From the NCBI GenBank assembly GCA_963710735.1, contig CAVQBN010000007.1:1-64000 (forward strand): a stretch of DNA of 64,000 nt, given 5' to 3'. Source of the stretch: FEN-1297 sp963710735. Its GTDB lineage: Bacteria; Bacteroidota; Ignavibacteria; Ignavibacteriales; Ignavibacteriaceae. Numbering within the stretch: position 1 is the first letter of the stretch; every line of letters starts with the position of its first letter. This document shows positions 48,659 through 58,776 of the stretch, one piece after another. Under the pieces are notes generated by a model that worked only from the letters and a program-made list of their open reading frames with translations, had not been told where the DNA came from and did not search any database. A program made the translations under genes and the position numbers.

Positions 48659-49204
48659 TTAATTAGGTGCTGTGGTTTTTTGTTTTGTTAAAAGAGGTAA
48701 AAATCCTAAAATAACTGCAATTAAAACTACGATTATAGATCCAGCTATTTTTGGTTTTACCGTCATTATAAATACTGCGCCGAGGCCGATGACAAGTCTT
48801 GATTGTAATAATTTAATCAGTTTCAATTTGCTTATATACATACTAAGATCGGCGGCTGTCATGTCTGATGCCGAAGTTAAAAACTTGCTGAACTTCTTGA
48901 CTTTTGCCCCGGTAACTACGGAACCGTGGATTGTTAAAAACAGCCAGAGTAAAAATGAAACAATTATCCATGCAGTCCAGCCCCACCTGGCTGCAGCAAG
49001 GTAAATCCCGGTAATAAGGAGTAATGTACCGCCGCTGATAAAGGCAACTTTAAGAGATGAAAGAAACTTTACCCAATCACCCGCCTGTTCGGGATTAACT
49101 GCACTGTTAAGCCTTGAAATACCAACCCACTCAAGGCTCAAGCCCATAAACAGAATTAAAGCACCGGAAATATGGAAGAACAAAACGACATAATAAAAGC
49201 TCAT
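48659..49204 (-). CDS. small integral membrane protein (DUF2269-like)
   Basis: 181 residues with four hydrophobic helices: about 5-24 (VVLFFHISGALILFMGLSLE), 50-68, 78-98 and 130-170 (two closely spaced segments). A His in the first helix and the overall plan resemble DUF2269-type membrane proteins, some of which are thought to bind heme. AAAAGG-type sequence precedes the ATG. It is monocistronic, and the neighbouring intergenic DNA is repeat-rich. No enzyme role can be assigned. Confidence 0.7.
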   Translation of the reverse strand: MSFYYVVLFFHISGALILFMGLSLEWVGISRLNSAVNPEQAGDWVKFLSSLKVAFISGGTLLLITGIYLAAARWGWTAWIIVSFLLWLFLTIHGSVVTGAKVKKFSKFLTSASDMTAADLSMYISKLKLIKLLQSRLVIGLGAVFIMTVKPKIAGSIIVVLIAVILGFLPLLTKQKTTAPN

Positions 49205-49524
49205 TTTATACCTTTTATTTATTTTTATTATTAAAATTAATTAAGTAAATGATTACCGCAAACATTTTCTTTAATAAAATCACCGCCTATTAATCCTCTA
49301 AGAAGGATGAATAATCAATTAATCTTTTATGGAATGTTGTAACAAAATAATTATTCTAACCGGGGATTGCTGTATTTTAAATCAATTTTAATATTTTTAT
49401 TACATTTTTCAGACTAATTTAATAATATCTATGAACTTTATTATAATTAAATTTTTATCGTTATATTAAACCAAAGGAGTTTCTCACTTTATTATTTAAA
49501 TAAGTTAACAATCAGATTTTATAT
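49205..49524. other. divergent promoter region
   Basis: A 320-base AT-rich spacer between the divergent DUF2269-like and PAS-protein genes. AAAGGAG lies at 49472, about 50 bases before the annotated PAS-protein ATG. No further structure is seen. Confidence 0.35.
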
Positions 49525-50736
49525 ATGGAAACCATAATAATTATTATTCTGGTTTTAATAATTCTTTCTTTATTTTTTCAAATTTATAAATTAAAATCCA
49601 GAACCACTAAAATTGATGCAGCTAACCAAAAGCATGACATATTAATTTACTTAGACTACCTCATAAAATATTCTAACGACATTATCATCCTTTTCGATAC
49701 AGAAATGAAAATTATTGATGCTAATAAACTTGCTATTAATTTTTATGGTTATTCAAGAAACGAAATGTTAAAGCTTTCTGTTTATGATTTAAGAGCTCCC
49801 GATACTAAATATGATATTGAATATAGGCGGGACATTATTAAATTAGGCAACCCATTAATATTTGAGACCAAACACCGTAAAAAAGACGGTGCTTTTGTCA
49901 TGGTCGAAGTTAATTCACACCTCATTGAACTGAAAAATAAAAAGTATTTTAAGAGTATAATCAGGGATATTACTGAACGAAAAAAACTTGAACATCAATT
50001 AATATCGGAAAAACAACAGCTTCGTACCATTATTGATGCGTCTCCAGCTTCAATATGGTTTAAAGACACAAAAAACAATTTCATTCGCGTAAATCAGGCA
50101 GCTGCTAATATTGCCAACTGCAAAGTAGAGAATATAGAAGGAAAACCGACTAAAGATATTTTTCCGGTCGAATCGGATAAATATTATGCTGACGATCTTG
50201 AAGTTATTAATTCCGGTAAACCAAAAATAGGTATTATTGAATCTGTTACAACCGGGAATAAAGTTAAATGGGTTCGTACCGACAAAATCCCGTGGATTGA
50301 TTCCGACCGCAAAATTGCAGGCATTATTGCATTTGCTCTTGATATTACTGACGTTATACAATCCGGAGAAAAAATTAAAATGATGGCTCAAGCTGTTGAA
50401 AGCGTTAGTGAGTGCATTACTATTACGGATATGAATGATAATATCCTTTTTGTCAACAAAGCCTTTATTCAAACTTACGGTTATTCTAAAGAAGAATTAA
50501 TCGGAAAAAATATTAGTATTGTCCGGCCCCATTTCCCGCAACTTGATAAAAATAATATTTTACAAGAGACATTGAAGGGCGGCTGGAAAGGCGAAATCAT
50601 AAATAGAAAAAAAGACGGGACTGAATTCTCTATCCATCTTTCTACTTCTGTTATTAAGGATGAGAATGATAATCCGGTAGCGTTGATTGGCGTTGGTTCC
50701 AATATTAACGGATTAAAAGATCAAAAGAAGAATTGA
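49525..50736 (+). CDS. membrane-anchored PAS-PAS-PAS protein without output domain
   Basis: 403 residues. An N-terminal membrane helix (IIIIILVLIILSLFFQIY), then PAS units at about 45-155 (NDIIILFDTEMKIIDANKLA ... RDITERKKLE), 165-280 (DASPASIWFKDTKNNFIRVN ... ALDITDVIQ) and 285-400 (SVSECITITDMNDNILFVN ... NINGLK). It ends after the third PAC linker with KDQKKN, just where a kinase domain would begin. No transmitter follows in any frame before the convergent kdpE gene at 50818. It may be a truncated kinase or a PAS sensor acting through protein contact. Confidence 0.85.
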   Translation: METIIIIILVLIILSLFFQIYKLKSRTTKIDAANQKHDILIYLDYLIKYSNDIIILFDTEMKIIDANKLAINFYGYSRNEMLKLSVYDLRAPDTKYDIEYRRDIIKLGNPLIFETKHRKKDGAFVMVEVNSHLIELKNKKYFKSIIRDITERKKLEHQLISEKQQLRTIIDASPASIWFKDTKNNFIRVNQAAANIANCKVENIEGKPTKDIFPVESDKYYADDLEVINSGKPKIGIIESVTTGNKVKWVRTDKIPWIDSDRKIAGIIAFALDITDVIQSGEKIKMMAQAVESVSECITITDMNDNILFVNKAFIQTYGYSKEELIGKNISIVRPHFPQLDKNNILQETLKGGWKGEIINRKKDGTEFSIHLSTSVIKDENDNPVALIGVGSNINGLKDQKKN

Positions 50737-50817
50737 TAGAAGCCATGGTTCAGTCCAAAATATTTTTAAAATTTCCCTCATTGATGATTCTTTTTACTGC
50801 ATTTGGCAACATACATT

Positions 50818-51507
50818 TTATTTCACAAACTTCATTCTATACCCCACTCCCGATTCGGTAACAATGTATTTGGGACTTGATGCGTTATCTTCAACTTTTT
50901 TTCTCAGTTGGCCGATAAAGACTCTTAAATACTGCGAGTTTTCAATTGAAGATGGCCCCCAGATTTCCTTTAAAATGTAATTATGGGTTAATACCTTCCC
51001 GATGTTTTTAATGAATAAAGCAAGCAGTAAATATTCAATATTGGTCAGCTTTATTTCTTCTTCCTTTTTATAAACTACTCTAGCTGTAAAATCAATTTTT
51101 AATTCACCGTTTACAAAAACACTTTCCCCTTCCACCGATTGAAATCTTCTTATGTTGGCTCTTATTCTCGCAATCAGTTCGGAGGTATTAAAAGGTTTTG
51201 TAAGATAATCGTCGGCGCCTAAGTCCAGAGCTTTAACTATGTCTTCTTCGGAGTTTCTTACCGAAAGAATAATGACAGGAATATTAGTCCACATCCGCAG
51301 TTCTTTAATTACACTAAACCCATCCATATCAGGAAGACCGATATCAAGTATTATCAATTGAGGATGAGAAGTTGCAACTTGTACAATACCGTCTTTTGCA
51401 GTTTCCGATTCAATAATCTTATATCCTGTTGATTCTAGTGCAATAGATAAAATTTTCCTTATCTGTACTTCATCATCAATAATTACGATTGTATTTTTTA
51501 ATGTCAT
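50818..51507 (-). CDS. kdpE: KdpE response regulator
   Basis: 229 residues, OmpR/PhoB family. The receiver has IDDEVQIRK, the phospho-acceptor in LIILDIGLPDMDGF and the Lys in DYLTKPFN; the winged helix has IEYLLLALFIKNIGKVLTH, GPSSIENSQYLRVFIGQLRKK and ESGVGYRMKF. It is the last gene of the kdp operon, 7 bases after kdpD. The usual role is activation of kdpFABC when K+ is scarce or turgor falls. Confidence 0.96.
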   Translation of the reverse strand: MTLKNTIVIIDDEVQIRKILSIALESTGYKIIESETAKDGIVQVATSHPQLIILDIGLPDMDGFSVIKELRMWTNIPVIILSVRNSEEDIVKALDLGADDYLTKPFNTSELIARIRANIRRFQSVEGESVFVNGELKIDFTARVVYKKEEEIKLTNIEYLLLALFIKNIGKVLTHNYILKEIWGPSSIENSQYLRVFIGQLRKKVEDNASSPKYIVTESGVGYRMKFVK

Positions 51508-51514
51508 CTAATCC

Positions 51515-54187
51515 TCAGTTTTCTTTTAATGCCGGCAGTGAAATTGTAAATACAGCGCCGCCTTCCTTTAAGTTTGAAGCACTTATATTCCCGCCATGTG
51601 CTTCAATAAAACCCTTTGAAATAGAAAGTCCAAGCCCGGTCCCTCCTGCTTTAGTTCCCGGTATCCTATAAAATTTTTCAAAAATCCTTGGCAATGATTC
51701 TTCAATGAATCCTTTACCGTTATCCGCTATAGTAATTGTACACATGTCCTTTTCCATTTTTGCTTCAATTCTAATTTCACTGTGTGCAGGTGTATAAGCT
51801 AATGAGTTATGAATAATATTAATAATTGCCTGTTCTAGCAGTCCGAAGTCAAATTTGAATAAAGGAATTTCATCGTTTAATGAAAGAATAATTGTGTGGT
51901 CCGCTGATTCGGTTTTTAATTTCTCTAATATAGAATTAAACAAATCTGTTATTGAATGCCAGTCTAATTTTAGCGAAATAAATCCCGTTTCCAGCCGCGC
52001 CATGTCCAGCAGGTTTTCAACAAGCCTGTTAAGCCTGTCTGCCGCAATATTTATCTCATCCAAAATTTTCCCCCAGATACTTTTATTCTGATTAATATTT
52101 TCATCCTTAAAAGAACTGACAGCTCCCATTATCGCGGCGATAGGCGTCTTCAGTTCATGTGAAAGAGAATTAAATAGTGTTTTATAAAGCTTCTCCGATT
52201 CATGTGCAACCAATGATTTTTTTGCGATGTCGTTCAAGTATTCTCTTTCAATTGCACTTGAAACCTGCGCTATAAATGTATCCATAAAATTTTCTTGTTC
52301 AAATGATAAAGATTTATTGTCTTCCGTTTTTATGCCTATTGTCCCCAGCATTCCGCTTTTACTCTTTAAAGGATAATATGTAATCGGACTTAACGGGAGA
52401 GTATTTGTAAACCGCCCGGCTTTTTTACCATTGTTATAAACCCAGTTTGCTACAAACCAATCAGCATCATCTATTAAAATTAAACTAGCTGCGTGGGGTT
52501 TTGCATTAAGCTTGTTTTCATCATCCTTAAAAATGATAACAGCTTCTGCATTAAAGAACTGTTTTACTCTCTTCACTGCAGCATCTGCTATGTCGTCAAT
52601 GCTGCTGGCAGCTGAAAGGTCTTTGGAAAGATTTAAAAGTGATGAAGTCCTTCCCTCTTTTTGAACTAAAAAACGCTGCTGGGTTCTAATCTTTGAAGTT
52701 AATAACCCGGTTACTATAGCAACAATAAAATATAGGAAAAGCATTAATACATCTTCAATCCGGGTTATGTGAAAAGTAAACTGCGGCGGAATGAAATAAT
52801 AGTCCCAGCTTAAAGCACTTATAAATGCCGCTAGAAAAATAGGTCCCGGCCCTAAATCAAATAATGGCAGTAGAGCTATAGTTAGAATAAAAAGGAGAGA
52901 AACCGATTGATAGCCGATACTGTCTTTTATCAGGTATAGAATAGTTGTTATGAAAAATACTATTAATAAGGATATAACATATTTTGAAAATGAAGATTGG
53001 ATATTAATTATATTATCAATTTTCAGAACTTTAGGATTTAATTCTTCTCCGCCTGCTACATAAATATCTATTTCACCGCTTTTCTTTATCAAATTTTTTA
53101 AGAAGCTCTTGTGATAAATAAATCCTGATAAATTTTCCTTTCTGGTTTTTCCAATTACAATTTGGGTAATATTATTTTCTTTGGCTATTCTTATCAAAGC
53201 ATTAATTAAATTAGTATCCTGGGTTGTAACGATTTCAGCACCGAGTTCTTTTGCCAGTTTGAAATTTGTCTCCAGGTATTTTTTTTCTTCATCAGATAAT
53301 TTTTTGTTTGTTTCCACATAGACAGCTATCCATTGTGCTTCAAGTGAATATGCCAGCCTGCGCGTCCAGGAAATTAAGCTTGCCGAGTATGGGCTTGGCC
53401 CTACGGCAACCATCAGCCTTTGGCTCGACTTCCATGTTGAATAAATATTCTTTTCGATTTTGTAAAATCTCAGATCTTTATCCACCCGCTCGGCTGTAAA
53501 CCTAAGTGCCATTTCCCTTAGAGCAGTTAAGTTTCCCTTTCTAAAGAAATTTTGAATGGCCTGCCTGGATTTTTCAGGAGTGTAAACTTTCCCTTCCGCA
53601 AGCCTTTGAAGCAATTCGTCAATTGTCAAATCAATAAGTTCTACTTCGTAGGCTCTATCCATAATCGAATCAGGTACAGTCTCCCGCACATAAGTCCCGG
53701 TAATCTGCTGAACAGTTTCCGCACGGCTTTCAAGGTGCTGTACATTTAGTGTCGTTAAAACATTTATGCCGTTCTTCAATAATTCTTCTACATCCTGGTA
53801 CCTTTTTACATGCCTGCTTCCCGGTATGTTTGTATGAGCAAGCTCATCTACCAAAACAAGTGCTGGCTTTCTGGCAATAATTGCATCAATGTCCATTTCA
53901 TTAAAATCCGTACCCCTGTAATTAATTTCTTTTAAAGGTATTTTTTCCAGTCCGTTCGTTAATGCTACTGTTTCAACTCTGTTATGAGTTTCAACAATTC
54001 CGATTACAACATCTATTTTTTCTCTTCTAGCCTTCTGAGCTGCTTCCAGCATAGTGTAAGTTTTGCCCACACCGGCGCACATGCCGAAAAATATTTTCAG
54101 CTTACCTTCGGTTTTTCCTGCTTCTTCTTTTTTTATTTTTTCCAGGAGCCTATCAGGATCAGGTCGTAATGAATCTGTGTCATTCAT
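51515..54187 (-). CDS. kdpD: KdpD potassium sensor kinase
   Basis: 890 residues, standard length. N-terminal KdpD domain (about 20-230) with Walker A GMCAGVGKTYTML and LVDELAHTNIPGSRH, a Usp domain (250-370), four membrane helices (about 400-500: YVISLLIVFFITTILYLI and following), GAF (520-640), HisKA (FNSLSHELKTPIAAIMGAVS) and HATPase (NIIHNSLAYTP, DNGKGFIEE, GTGLGLSIS). The gene starts 1 base after the kdpC stop and couples directly to kdpE. All catalytic motifs are present. Confidence 0.97.
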   Translation of the reverse strand: MNDTDSLRPDPDRLLEKIKKEEAGKTEGKLKIFFGMCAGVGKTYTMLEAAQKARREKIDVVIGIVETHNRVETVALTNGLEKIPLKEINYRGTDFNEMDIDAIIARKPALVLVDELAHTNIPGSRHVKRYQDVEELLKNGINVLTTLNVQHLESRAETVQQITGTYVRETVPDSIMDRAYEVELIDLTIDELLQRLAEGKVYTPEKSRQAIQNFFRKGNLTALREMALRFTAERVDKDLRFYKIEKNIYSTWKSSQRLMVAVGPSPYSASLISWTRRLAYSLEAQWIAVYVETNKKLSDEEKKYLETNFKLAKELGAEIVTTQDTNLINALIRIAKENNITQIVIGKTRKENLSGFIYHKSFLKNLIKKSGEIDIYVAGGEELNPKVLKIDNIINIQSSFSKYVISLLIVFFITTILYLIKDSIGYQSVSLLFILTIALLPLFDLGPGPIFLAAFISALSWDYYFIPPQFTFHITRIEDVLMLFLYFIVAIVTGLLTSKIRTQQRFLVQKEGRTSSLLNLSKDLSAASSIDDIADAAVKRVKQFFNAEAVIIFKDDENKLNAKPHAASLILIDDADWFVANWVYNNGKKAGRFTNTLPLSPITYYPLKSKSGMLGTIGIKTEDNKSLSFEQENFMDTFIAQVSSAIEREYLNDIAKKSLVAHESEKLYKTLFNSLSHELKTPIAAIMGAVSSFKDENINQNKSIWGKILDEINIAADRLNRLVENLLDMARLETGFISLKLDWHSITDLFNSILEKLKTESADHTIILSLNDEIPLFKFDFGLLEQAIINIIHNSLAYTPAHSEIRIEAKMEKDMCTITIADNGKGFIEESLPRIFEKFYRIPGTKAGGTGLGLSISKGFIEAHGGNISASNLKEGGAVFTISLPALKEN

Positions 54188-54188
54188 C

Positions 54189-54773
54189 TTATTTGCTCAT
54201 TTCATCTAACTTAATATTTAATTTCTGAACATTTACAACCTCGTTACCTAAAATTCCAAATTGAGGAGGTTCAGTAAGTGAGTTTATTAAATTTATTAAT
54301 TGAACCGACTGTAATTTATCAAATTTTCTGGCATAAATTATTCTTTTCGTCTGCATAATTGCAGCTTCTTTTGATATGTCAGGATCGACACCGCTTGCCG
54401 AGGCAAAAAGCATTTCGGAAGGTATTTGAACCGTTTTAGGCAGCTTATTTTCTTTTATAAAATAATTTTTACGCTGTTCATATAGTTTTAATAAAGTATC
54501 ACTCGTTTGGGAAAAATTGCTTGCACCTGAAGGATAGGGATTATAATTTATTGCCGAAGGTCGCGGCCAAAAATATTTATCACTTGTAAATTTTTGCCCT
54601 AATAAATATGATCCCCGCACTTCCCCGTTTTTAACGATTAAGCTTCCGTCTGCCTTATTGCTAAAAAATAATTGTCCTGTTATATAAATAGTTAGTGGAT
54701 ACAGAATTCCCAAAACAATTGTAAAAAATATAAAAAACTTAACTGAATATTTTATTGATGATAAGAATAACAT
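54189..54773 (-). CDS. kdpC: KdpC subunit of K+-transporting ATPase
   Basis: 194 residues. One N-terminal membrane helix (FFIFFTIVLGILYPLTIYI) and a periplasmic domain with GSYLLGQKF, KYFWPRPSAINYNPYPSGASN and ASASGVDPDIS, all typical. Eight bases separate it from kdpB and one from kdpD. It assembles the complex between KdpA and KdpB. Confidence 0.97.
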   Translation of the reverse strand: MLFLSSIKYSVKFFIFFTIVLGILYPLTIYITGQLFFSNKADGSLIVKNGEVRGSYLLGQKFTSDKYFWPRPSAINYNPYPSGASNFSQTSDTLLKLYEQRKNYFIKENKLPKTVQIPSEMLFASASGVDPDISKEAAIMQTKRIIYARKFDKLQSVQLINLINSLTEPPQFGILGNEVVNVQKLNIKLDEMSK

Positions 54774-54782
54774 AGCGACATC

Positions 54783-56894
54783 CTATACAAGCCTTAAAGC
54801 AGTTAAAATAATATCAATTAATTTTATACTTATGAACGGAATTATCAGGCCTCCTAATCCGTATAAAAAGATATTTCTTTTAAGCAGATTATAAGCGCTT
54901 TCCGCCCTGTATTTAATTCCTTTAAGTGCTAGAGGAATTAAAAAAACAATTATTAAAGCATTAAAAATTACTGCGCTTAATACTGCGCTCTGCGGAGAAG
55001 AAAGATGCATAATATTAAGAACGGATAAAGGGCCGTTCAATCCGTTTGTAGAAAATAACGAAAGCGCGATTGCAGGTATAATTGCAAAATACTTGGAAAC
55101 ATCATTTGCAATGCTGAAGGTTGTCAGAGCACCGCGTGTCATTAATAGCTGTTTTCCAATCTCTACCACTTCAATCAGCTTTGTCGGATTGCTGTCGAGA
55201 TCTATCATATTCCCTGCTTCGCGTGCAGCCTGTGTACCGCTGTTCATGGCAATGCCAACATCTGCCTGTGCAAGAGCAGGCGCATCATTTGTACCGTCGC
55301 CAATCATTCCGACCATCTTACCGCCCGATTGTTCGTCTCTAATTCTTTTTAATTTATCTTCAGGCTTTGCCTCGGAAATAAAATCATCTACTCCTGCTTC
55401 AGCAGCGATTGCCGTAGCAGTTAATTTATTATCGCCCGTTATCATAACAGTACGGATTCCCATTTTCCTAAGCTGGGCAAACCTTTCGTTAATACCGCCC
55501 TTTACAATATCCTTTAATTGAATTACACCAAGTATCTTTTTATTTTCAACAACAATTAAAGGAGTTCCTCCCTCTAACGATATATCAACACCGACCATTT
55601 GCGTAAATACAAAATCAGTCTGAAAATCCGGATTAATTTTTGTCCCTTCAGAAATATATTTTTTAATTGCTTCAACAGAACCTTTCCTGATGATTCTAGC
55701 AGTTGAATTCGCTGTCTGATGTATATCAACACCACTCATTCGGGACTGCGCGCTAAAAGGCACAAAGTGCGCATCCAGTTCATGAATATTCCTACCCCTA
55801 ATTCCAAATCGCTCTTTTGCCAGAACAACAATAGATCTGCCTTCAGGCGTTTCATCAGCCAGTGATGCCAATTGCGCAGCATCGGCAAGATACTTTTCGC
55901 TTACACCCGGAGCCGGAATAAACTCGGTTGCCATACGGTTGCCTAAAGTTATAGTGCCGGTTTTATCAAGAAGAAGTACATCTATATCGCCTGCTGCTTC
56001 CACCGCTCTTCCGCTCATCGCAATCACATTATGCTGAATAAGCCTGTCCATTCCGCTTATACCGATCGCACTTAACAGTCCGCCTATTGTAGTAGGGACT
56101 AAGCAAACCAAAAGTGAAATTAGAATAGGAATTGAAACAGAGCTTACATTTTGCCCAAGTGTTATGTGATAATAGTTTAAGAAAAATTTAAATGAAACAA
56201 CCACAACGATGAAGACTATCGATAGGCCTGATAGAAGAATCGATAACGCAATTTCATTAGGAGTTTTTTTACGCTTTGCATTTTCTACAAGCGAAATCAT
56301 TTTATCTATATAAGTTTCACCCGGATTTGATGAGACTTTAATGAGAATTTTATCACTCAACACTTTGGTTCCGCCTGTAACTGCGCTTCTATCCCCGCCG
56401 CTCTCCCTAATAACCGGTGCTGATTCACCAGTAATAGCAGATTCATCCACACTTGCAATACCCTCAATAACTTCGCCGTCTGCCGGAATAACTTCACCTG
56501 CTTCACAAATAACAACATCGCCAATTCTCAAATCAAGTGCAGATATTTTTATTTCACTATTTCCGGATTTTTTTCTGGCAATAGTATCAGTCCTTGATTT
56601 ACGAAGATTTTCAGATTGAGCCTTGCCCCGCCCTTCGGCAATTGCTTCGGCAAAGTTTGCAAACAAAATTGTAAACCAAAGCCAAAGCATTATTTGCAGA
56701 TTAAAGGAAGAGTATTTACTCTCAAAAATATCCAGTAAAAATATTAATGTTGTAAGTGCTGCTCCTGCACCTACTAAAAAGATTACAGGATTTTTTACAA
56801 GGTACAGCGGATTAAGCTTAATGAATGAATCGAGTACTGCTCTCGATATTATCTTTTTATCAAATAATGCAGTATTATTTTTTTTAGATTCCAT
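54783..56894 (-). CDS. kdpB: KdpB ATPase subunit
   Basis: 703 residues, P-type ATPase. The phosphorylation motif is LLLDKTGTITLGN, the phosphatase loop TGES, the nucleotide domain has VPFSAQSRMSG, and the hinge has MVGMIGDGTNDAPALAQADVG. Membrane helices flank these. The gene follows kdpA by 2 bases. KdpB hydrolyses ATP to drive high-affinity K+ uptake through KdpA. Confidence 0.98.
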   Translation of the reverse strand: MESKKNNTALFDKKIISRAVLDSFIKLNPLYLVKNPVIFLVGAGAALTTLIFLLDIFESKYSSFNLQIMLWLWFTILFANFAEAIAEGRGKAQSENLRKSRTDTIARKKSGNSEIKISALDLRIGDVVICEAGEVIPADGEVIEGIASVDESAITGESAPVIRESGGDRSAVTGGTKVLSDKILIKVSSNPGETYIDKMISLVENAKRKKTPNEIALSILLSGLSIVFIVVVVSFKFFLNYYHITLGQNVSSVSIPILISLLVCLVPTTIGGLLSAIGISGMDRLIQHNVIAMSGRAVEAAGDIDVLLLDKTGTITLGNRMATEFIPAPGVSEKYLADAAQLASLADETPEGRSIVVLAKERFGIRGRNIHELDAHFVPFSAQSRMSGVDIHQTANSTARIIRKGSVEAIKKYISEGTKINPDFQTDFVFTQMVGVDISLEGGTPLIVVENKKILGVIQLKDIVKGGINERFAQLRKMGIRTVMITGDNKLTATAIAAEAGVDDFISEAKPEDKLKRIRDEQSGGKMVGMIGDGTNDAPALAQADVGIAMNSGTQAAREAGNMIDLDSNPTKLIEVVEIGKQLLMTRGALTTFSIANDVSKYFAIIPAIALSLFSTNGLNGPLSVLNIMHLSSPQSAVLSAVIFNALIIVFLIPLALKGIKYRAESAYNLLKRNIFLYGLGGLIIPFISIKLIDIILTALRLV

Positions 56895-56896
56895 AA

Positions 56897-58591
56897 TTAA
56901 AATGTTACCCCGCTATGCATTAAAAAATGTTCAAGCAGCGGTCCTATTGAAAGCACCGGGAAAAAAGTAAGCGCTCCAACAATTAAAATTACAGCCGTCA
57001 ATAAAAATGCAAACATTAAATTATCGGTTGCCAGCGTTCCCGATGTTGCCGGAGAAATATTTTTCTTCACAAGGCTTCCTGATACTGCAAGAATAGGTAC
57101 AATTACTCCGTATCTTCCAATTAAGAAAGCAATGCTCATCAGTATATTATAAAAATTAGTATTCGTATTTAATCCGGCAAATGCGCTTCCGTTATTACCC
57201 GCCGCAGATGTAAAGGCATACAATATTTCAGAAAGTCCGTGAGGTCCCTTATTGAGAATGCTCAATAATCCTTGATTAGTTTCCGCGGCAATCGATGAGA
57301 ATAATAAGATTGCTATACTTGGAAGAAGAACTGCAATTATCGACCACTTTATTTCATAAGCTTCAATTTTTTTGCCGAAATATTCCGGCGTCCTTCCCAC
57401 CATAAGGCCTGAAATAAAAACAGTAATAATTATAAACAGAAACATTCCGTAAAGTCCGGCGCCTACTCCGCCGAAAATTATTTCTCCCAATTGAATGTTA
57501 AGCATAGCTGTTAAGCCCGACATCGGCGACAAACTGCTTATCATAGAATTAACAGAACCGTTGGATGCTGCGGTTGTTGCAGAAGACCACAGGACACTAT
57601 TGAATATACCAAACCTTAATTCTTTTCCTTCCATTATCCGGTTTGTATTAAAGATAGGATTATATGAAGTCTCGAAAAAATAAGAGATTGCAAGCAGCGC
57701 AATAAAAATAAAAAGCATTACACCGAAAATTGTCCATGCATGTTTTTTAGAACCAAGCATCTTACCGTATGTAAAAACAAGTGAAACAGGAATGAGCAGG
57801 ATAGAAAGCATTTCAAGAAAATTTGAGAACGGTGTTGGATTTTCAAACGGGAAAGCACTGTTTGCATTAAAGAATCCCCCGCCGTTTGTTCCTAATTGTT
57901 TTATCGCAATCTGGGAAGCAGCCGGGCCCATTGGAATAATTTGTTTAAAACCATCTAATGTTGATGCCGTAGCATAATGATTAAAATTTTGAACGACTCC
58001 CTGCGAAATAAGAAGAACTGAAAGAATAATTGAAAGCGGCAATAATATATAAAGAACAGACCTGGTAATATCGACCCAGAAGTTGCCTATAGTCTTGCCG
58101 TTTTTTACTGCTATTCCTCTAACTAAGGCAATTAAAACGGCTATGCCCGTAGCGGCGCTTAAAAAGTTCTGGACGGTTAATCCGGCCATCTGAACAAGAT
58201 AGCTTAATGTTGTTTCACCAGCATACGATTGCCAGTTAGTATTTGTAACAAAGCTTATTGCAGTGTTTAATGCTAAAAGGAAATCCACTTTTGGCAGATG
58301 CTGAGGATTTAACGGAAGCATTTGTTGTGTTAACTGAAGTGCAGTTAAAAATAAAATTCCCAGCAGATTAAAAATGAGAAGATGAATTGCATATTCTTTC
58401 CAGTTCATTTGGCTGTCTTTATCAATACCTAATATTTTATAAATTAACTTCTCAGCTTCACCTAACGCTGAAGAAAGTATATGCTTTTCGCCCTGGAATA
58501 CTTTTGCAAAATAATTTCCGAGTAAATATGAAAGAGGAATTAGAATAATTATATACAACGCAAATTGAAGAAAGTTATTTAAGTAATTCAT
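56897..58591 (-). CDS. kdpA: KdpA K+-translocating subunit
   Basis: 564 residues with about ten membrane helices. Four filter-like P-loops are visible: TNTNWQSYAGE, GTNGGGFFNANSAFPFENP, TAASNGSVNSM and AAGNNGSAFAGLN. The start ATG is at 58591, 14 bases after the kdpF stop. It binds and channels K+ in the Kdp complex. Confidence 0.98.
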   Translation of the reverse strand: MNYLNNFLQFALYIIILIPLSYLLGNYFAKVFQGEKHILSSALGEAEKLIYKILGIDKDSQMNWKEYAIHLLIFNLLGILFLTALQLTQQMLPLNPQHLPKVDFLLALNTAISFVTNTNWQSYAGETTLSYLVQMAGLTVQNFLSAATGIAVLIALVRGIAVKNGKTIGNFWVDITRSVLYILLPLSIILSVLLISQGVVQNFNHYATASTLDGFKQIIPMGPAASQIAIKQLGTNGGGFFNANSAFPFENPTPFSNFLEMLSILLIPVSLVFTYGKMLGSKKHAWTIFGVMLFIFIALLAISYFFETSYNPIFNTNRIMEGKELRFGIFNSVLWSSATTAASNGSVNSMISSLSPMSGLTAMLNIQLGEIIFGGVGAGLYGMFLFIIITVFISGLMVGRTPEYFGKKIEAYEIKWSIIAVLLPSIAILLFSSIAAETNQGLLSILNKGPHGLSEILYAFTSAAGNNGSAFAGLNTNTNFYNILMSIAFLIGRYGVIVPILAVSGSLVKKNISPATSGTLATDNLMFAFLLTAVILIVGALTFFPVLSIGPLLEHFLMHSGVTF

Positions 58592-58605
58592 TTTTCTTAT
58601 CAGTC

Positions 58606-58689
58606 TTAAAACTTTTCAGGTTTTATAAGAGTTATAACCAGGTATATCAAAAGCAGAAACGCAATTGTTAAAGATATAATGTTCATCAT
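58606..58689 (-). CDS. kdpF: KdpF small membrane subunit
   Basis: 27 residues: MMNIISLTIAFLLLIYLVIT and LIKPEKF. It is a single membrane helix with the KPEKF tail typical of KdpF and lies directly upstream of kdpA. It stabilises the KdpABC complex in other bacteria. The alternative start is the second Met. Too short for routine gene finders. Confidence 0.88.
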   Translation of the reverse strand: MMNIISLTIAFLLLIYLVITLIKPEKF

Positions 58690-58756
58690 GTCATCTTTTT
58701 TTTGTCGAAAATTATATTTTTAGTTATAAACCCGCTGTAAAGAGATTATTCAGAAG

Positions 58757-58776
58757 TATAAAGATTTTATAAAGAT
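58757..58776 (-). promoter_or_regulatory. candidate KdpE operator upstream of kdpF
   Basis: TATAAAGAT at 58757-58765 and again at 58768-58776, a direct repeat with an 11-base period. OmpR-family regulators bind direct half-sites about one helical turn apart, and known KdpE sites are T/A-rich. On the minus strand it reads ATCTTTATA-AA-ATCTTTATA and lies about 70-90 bases before the kdpF start, a suitable distance for an activator. Confidence 0.5.

Noticed and set aside
49525..50736. PAS protein as part of the kdp operon
   Set aside because: It is on the opposite strand and convergent, so it is not co-transcribed.
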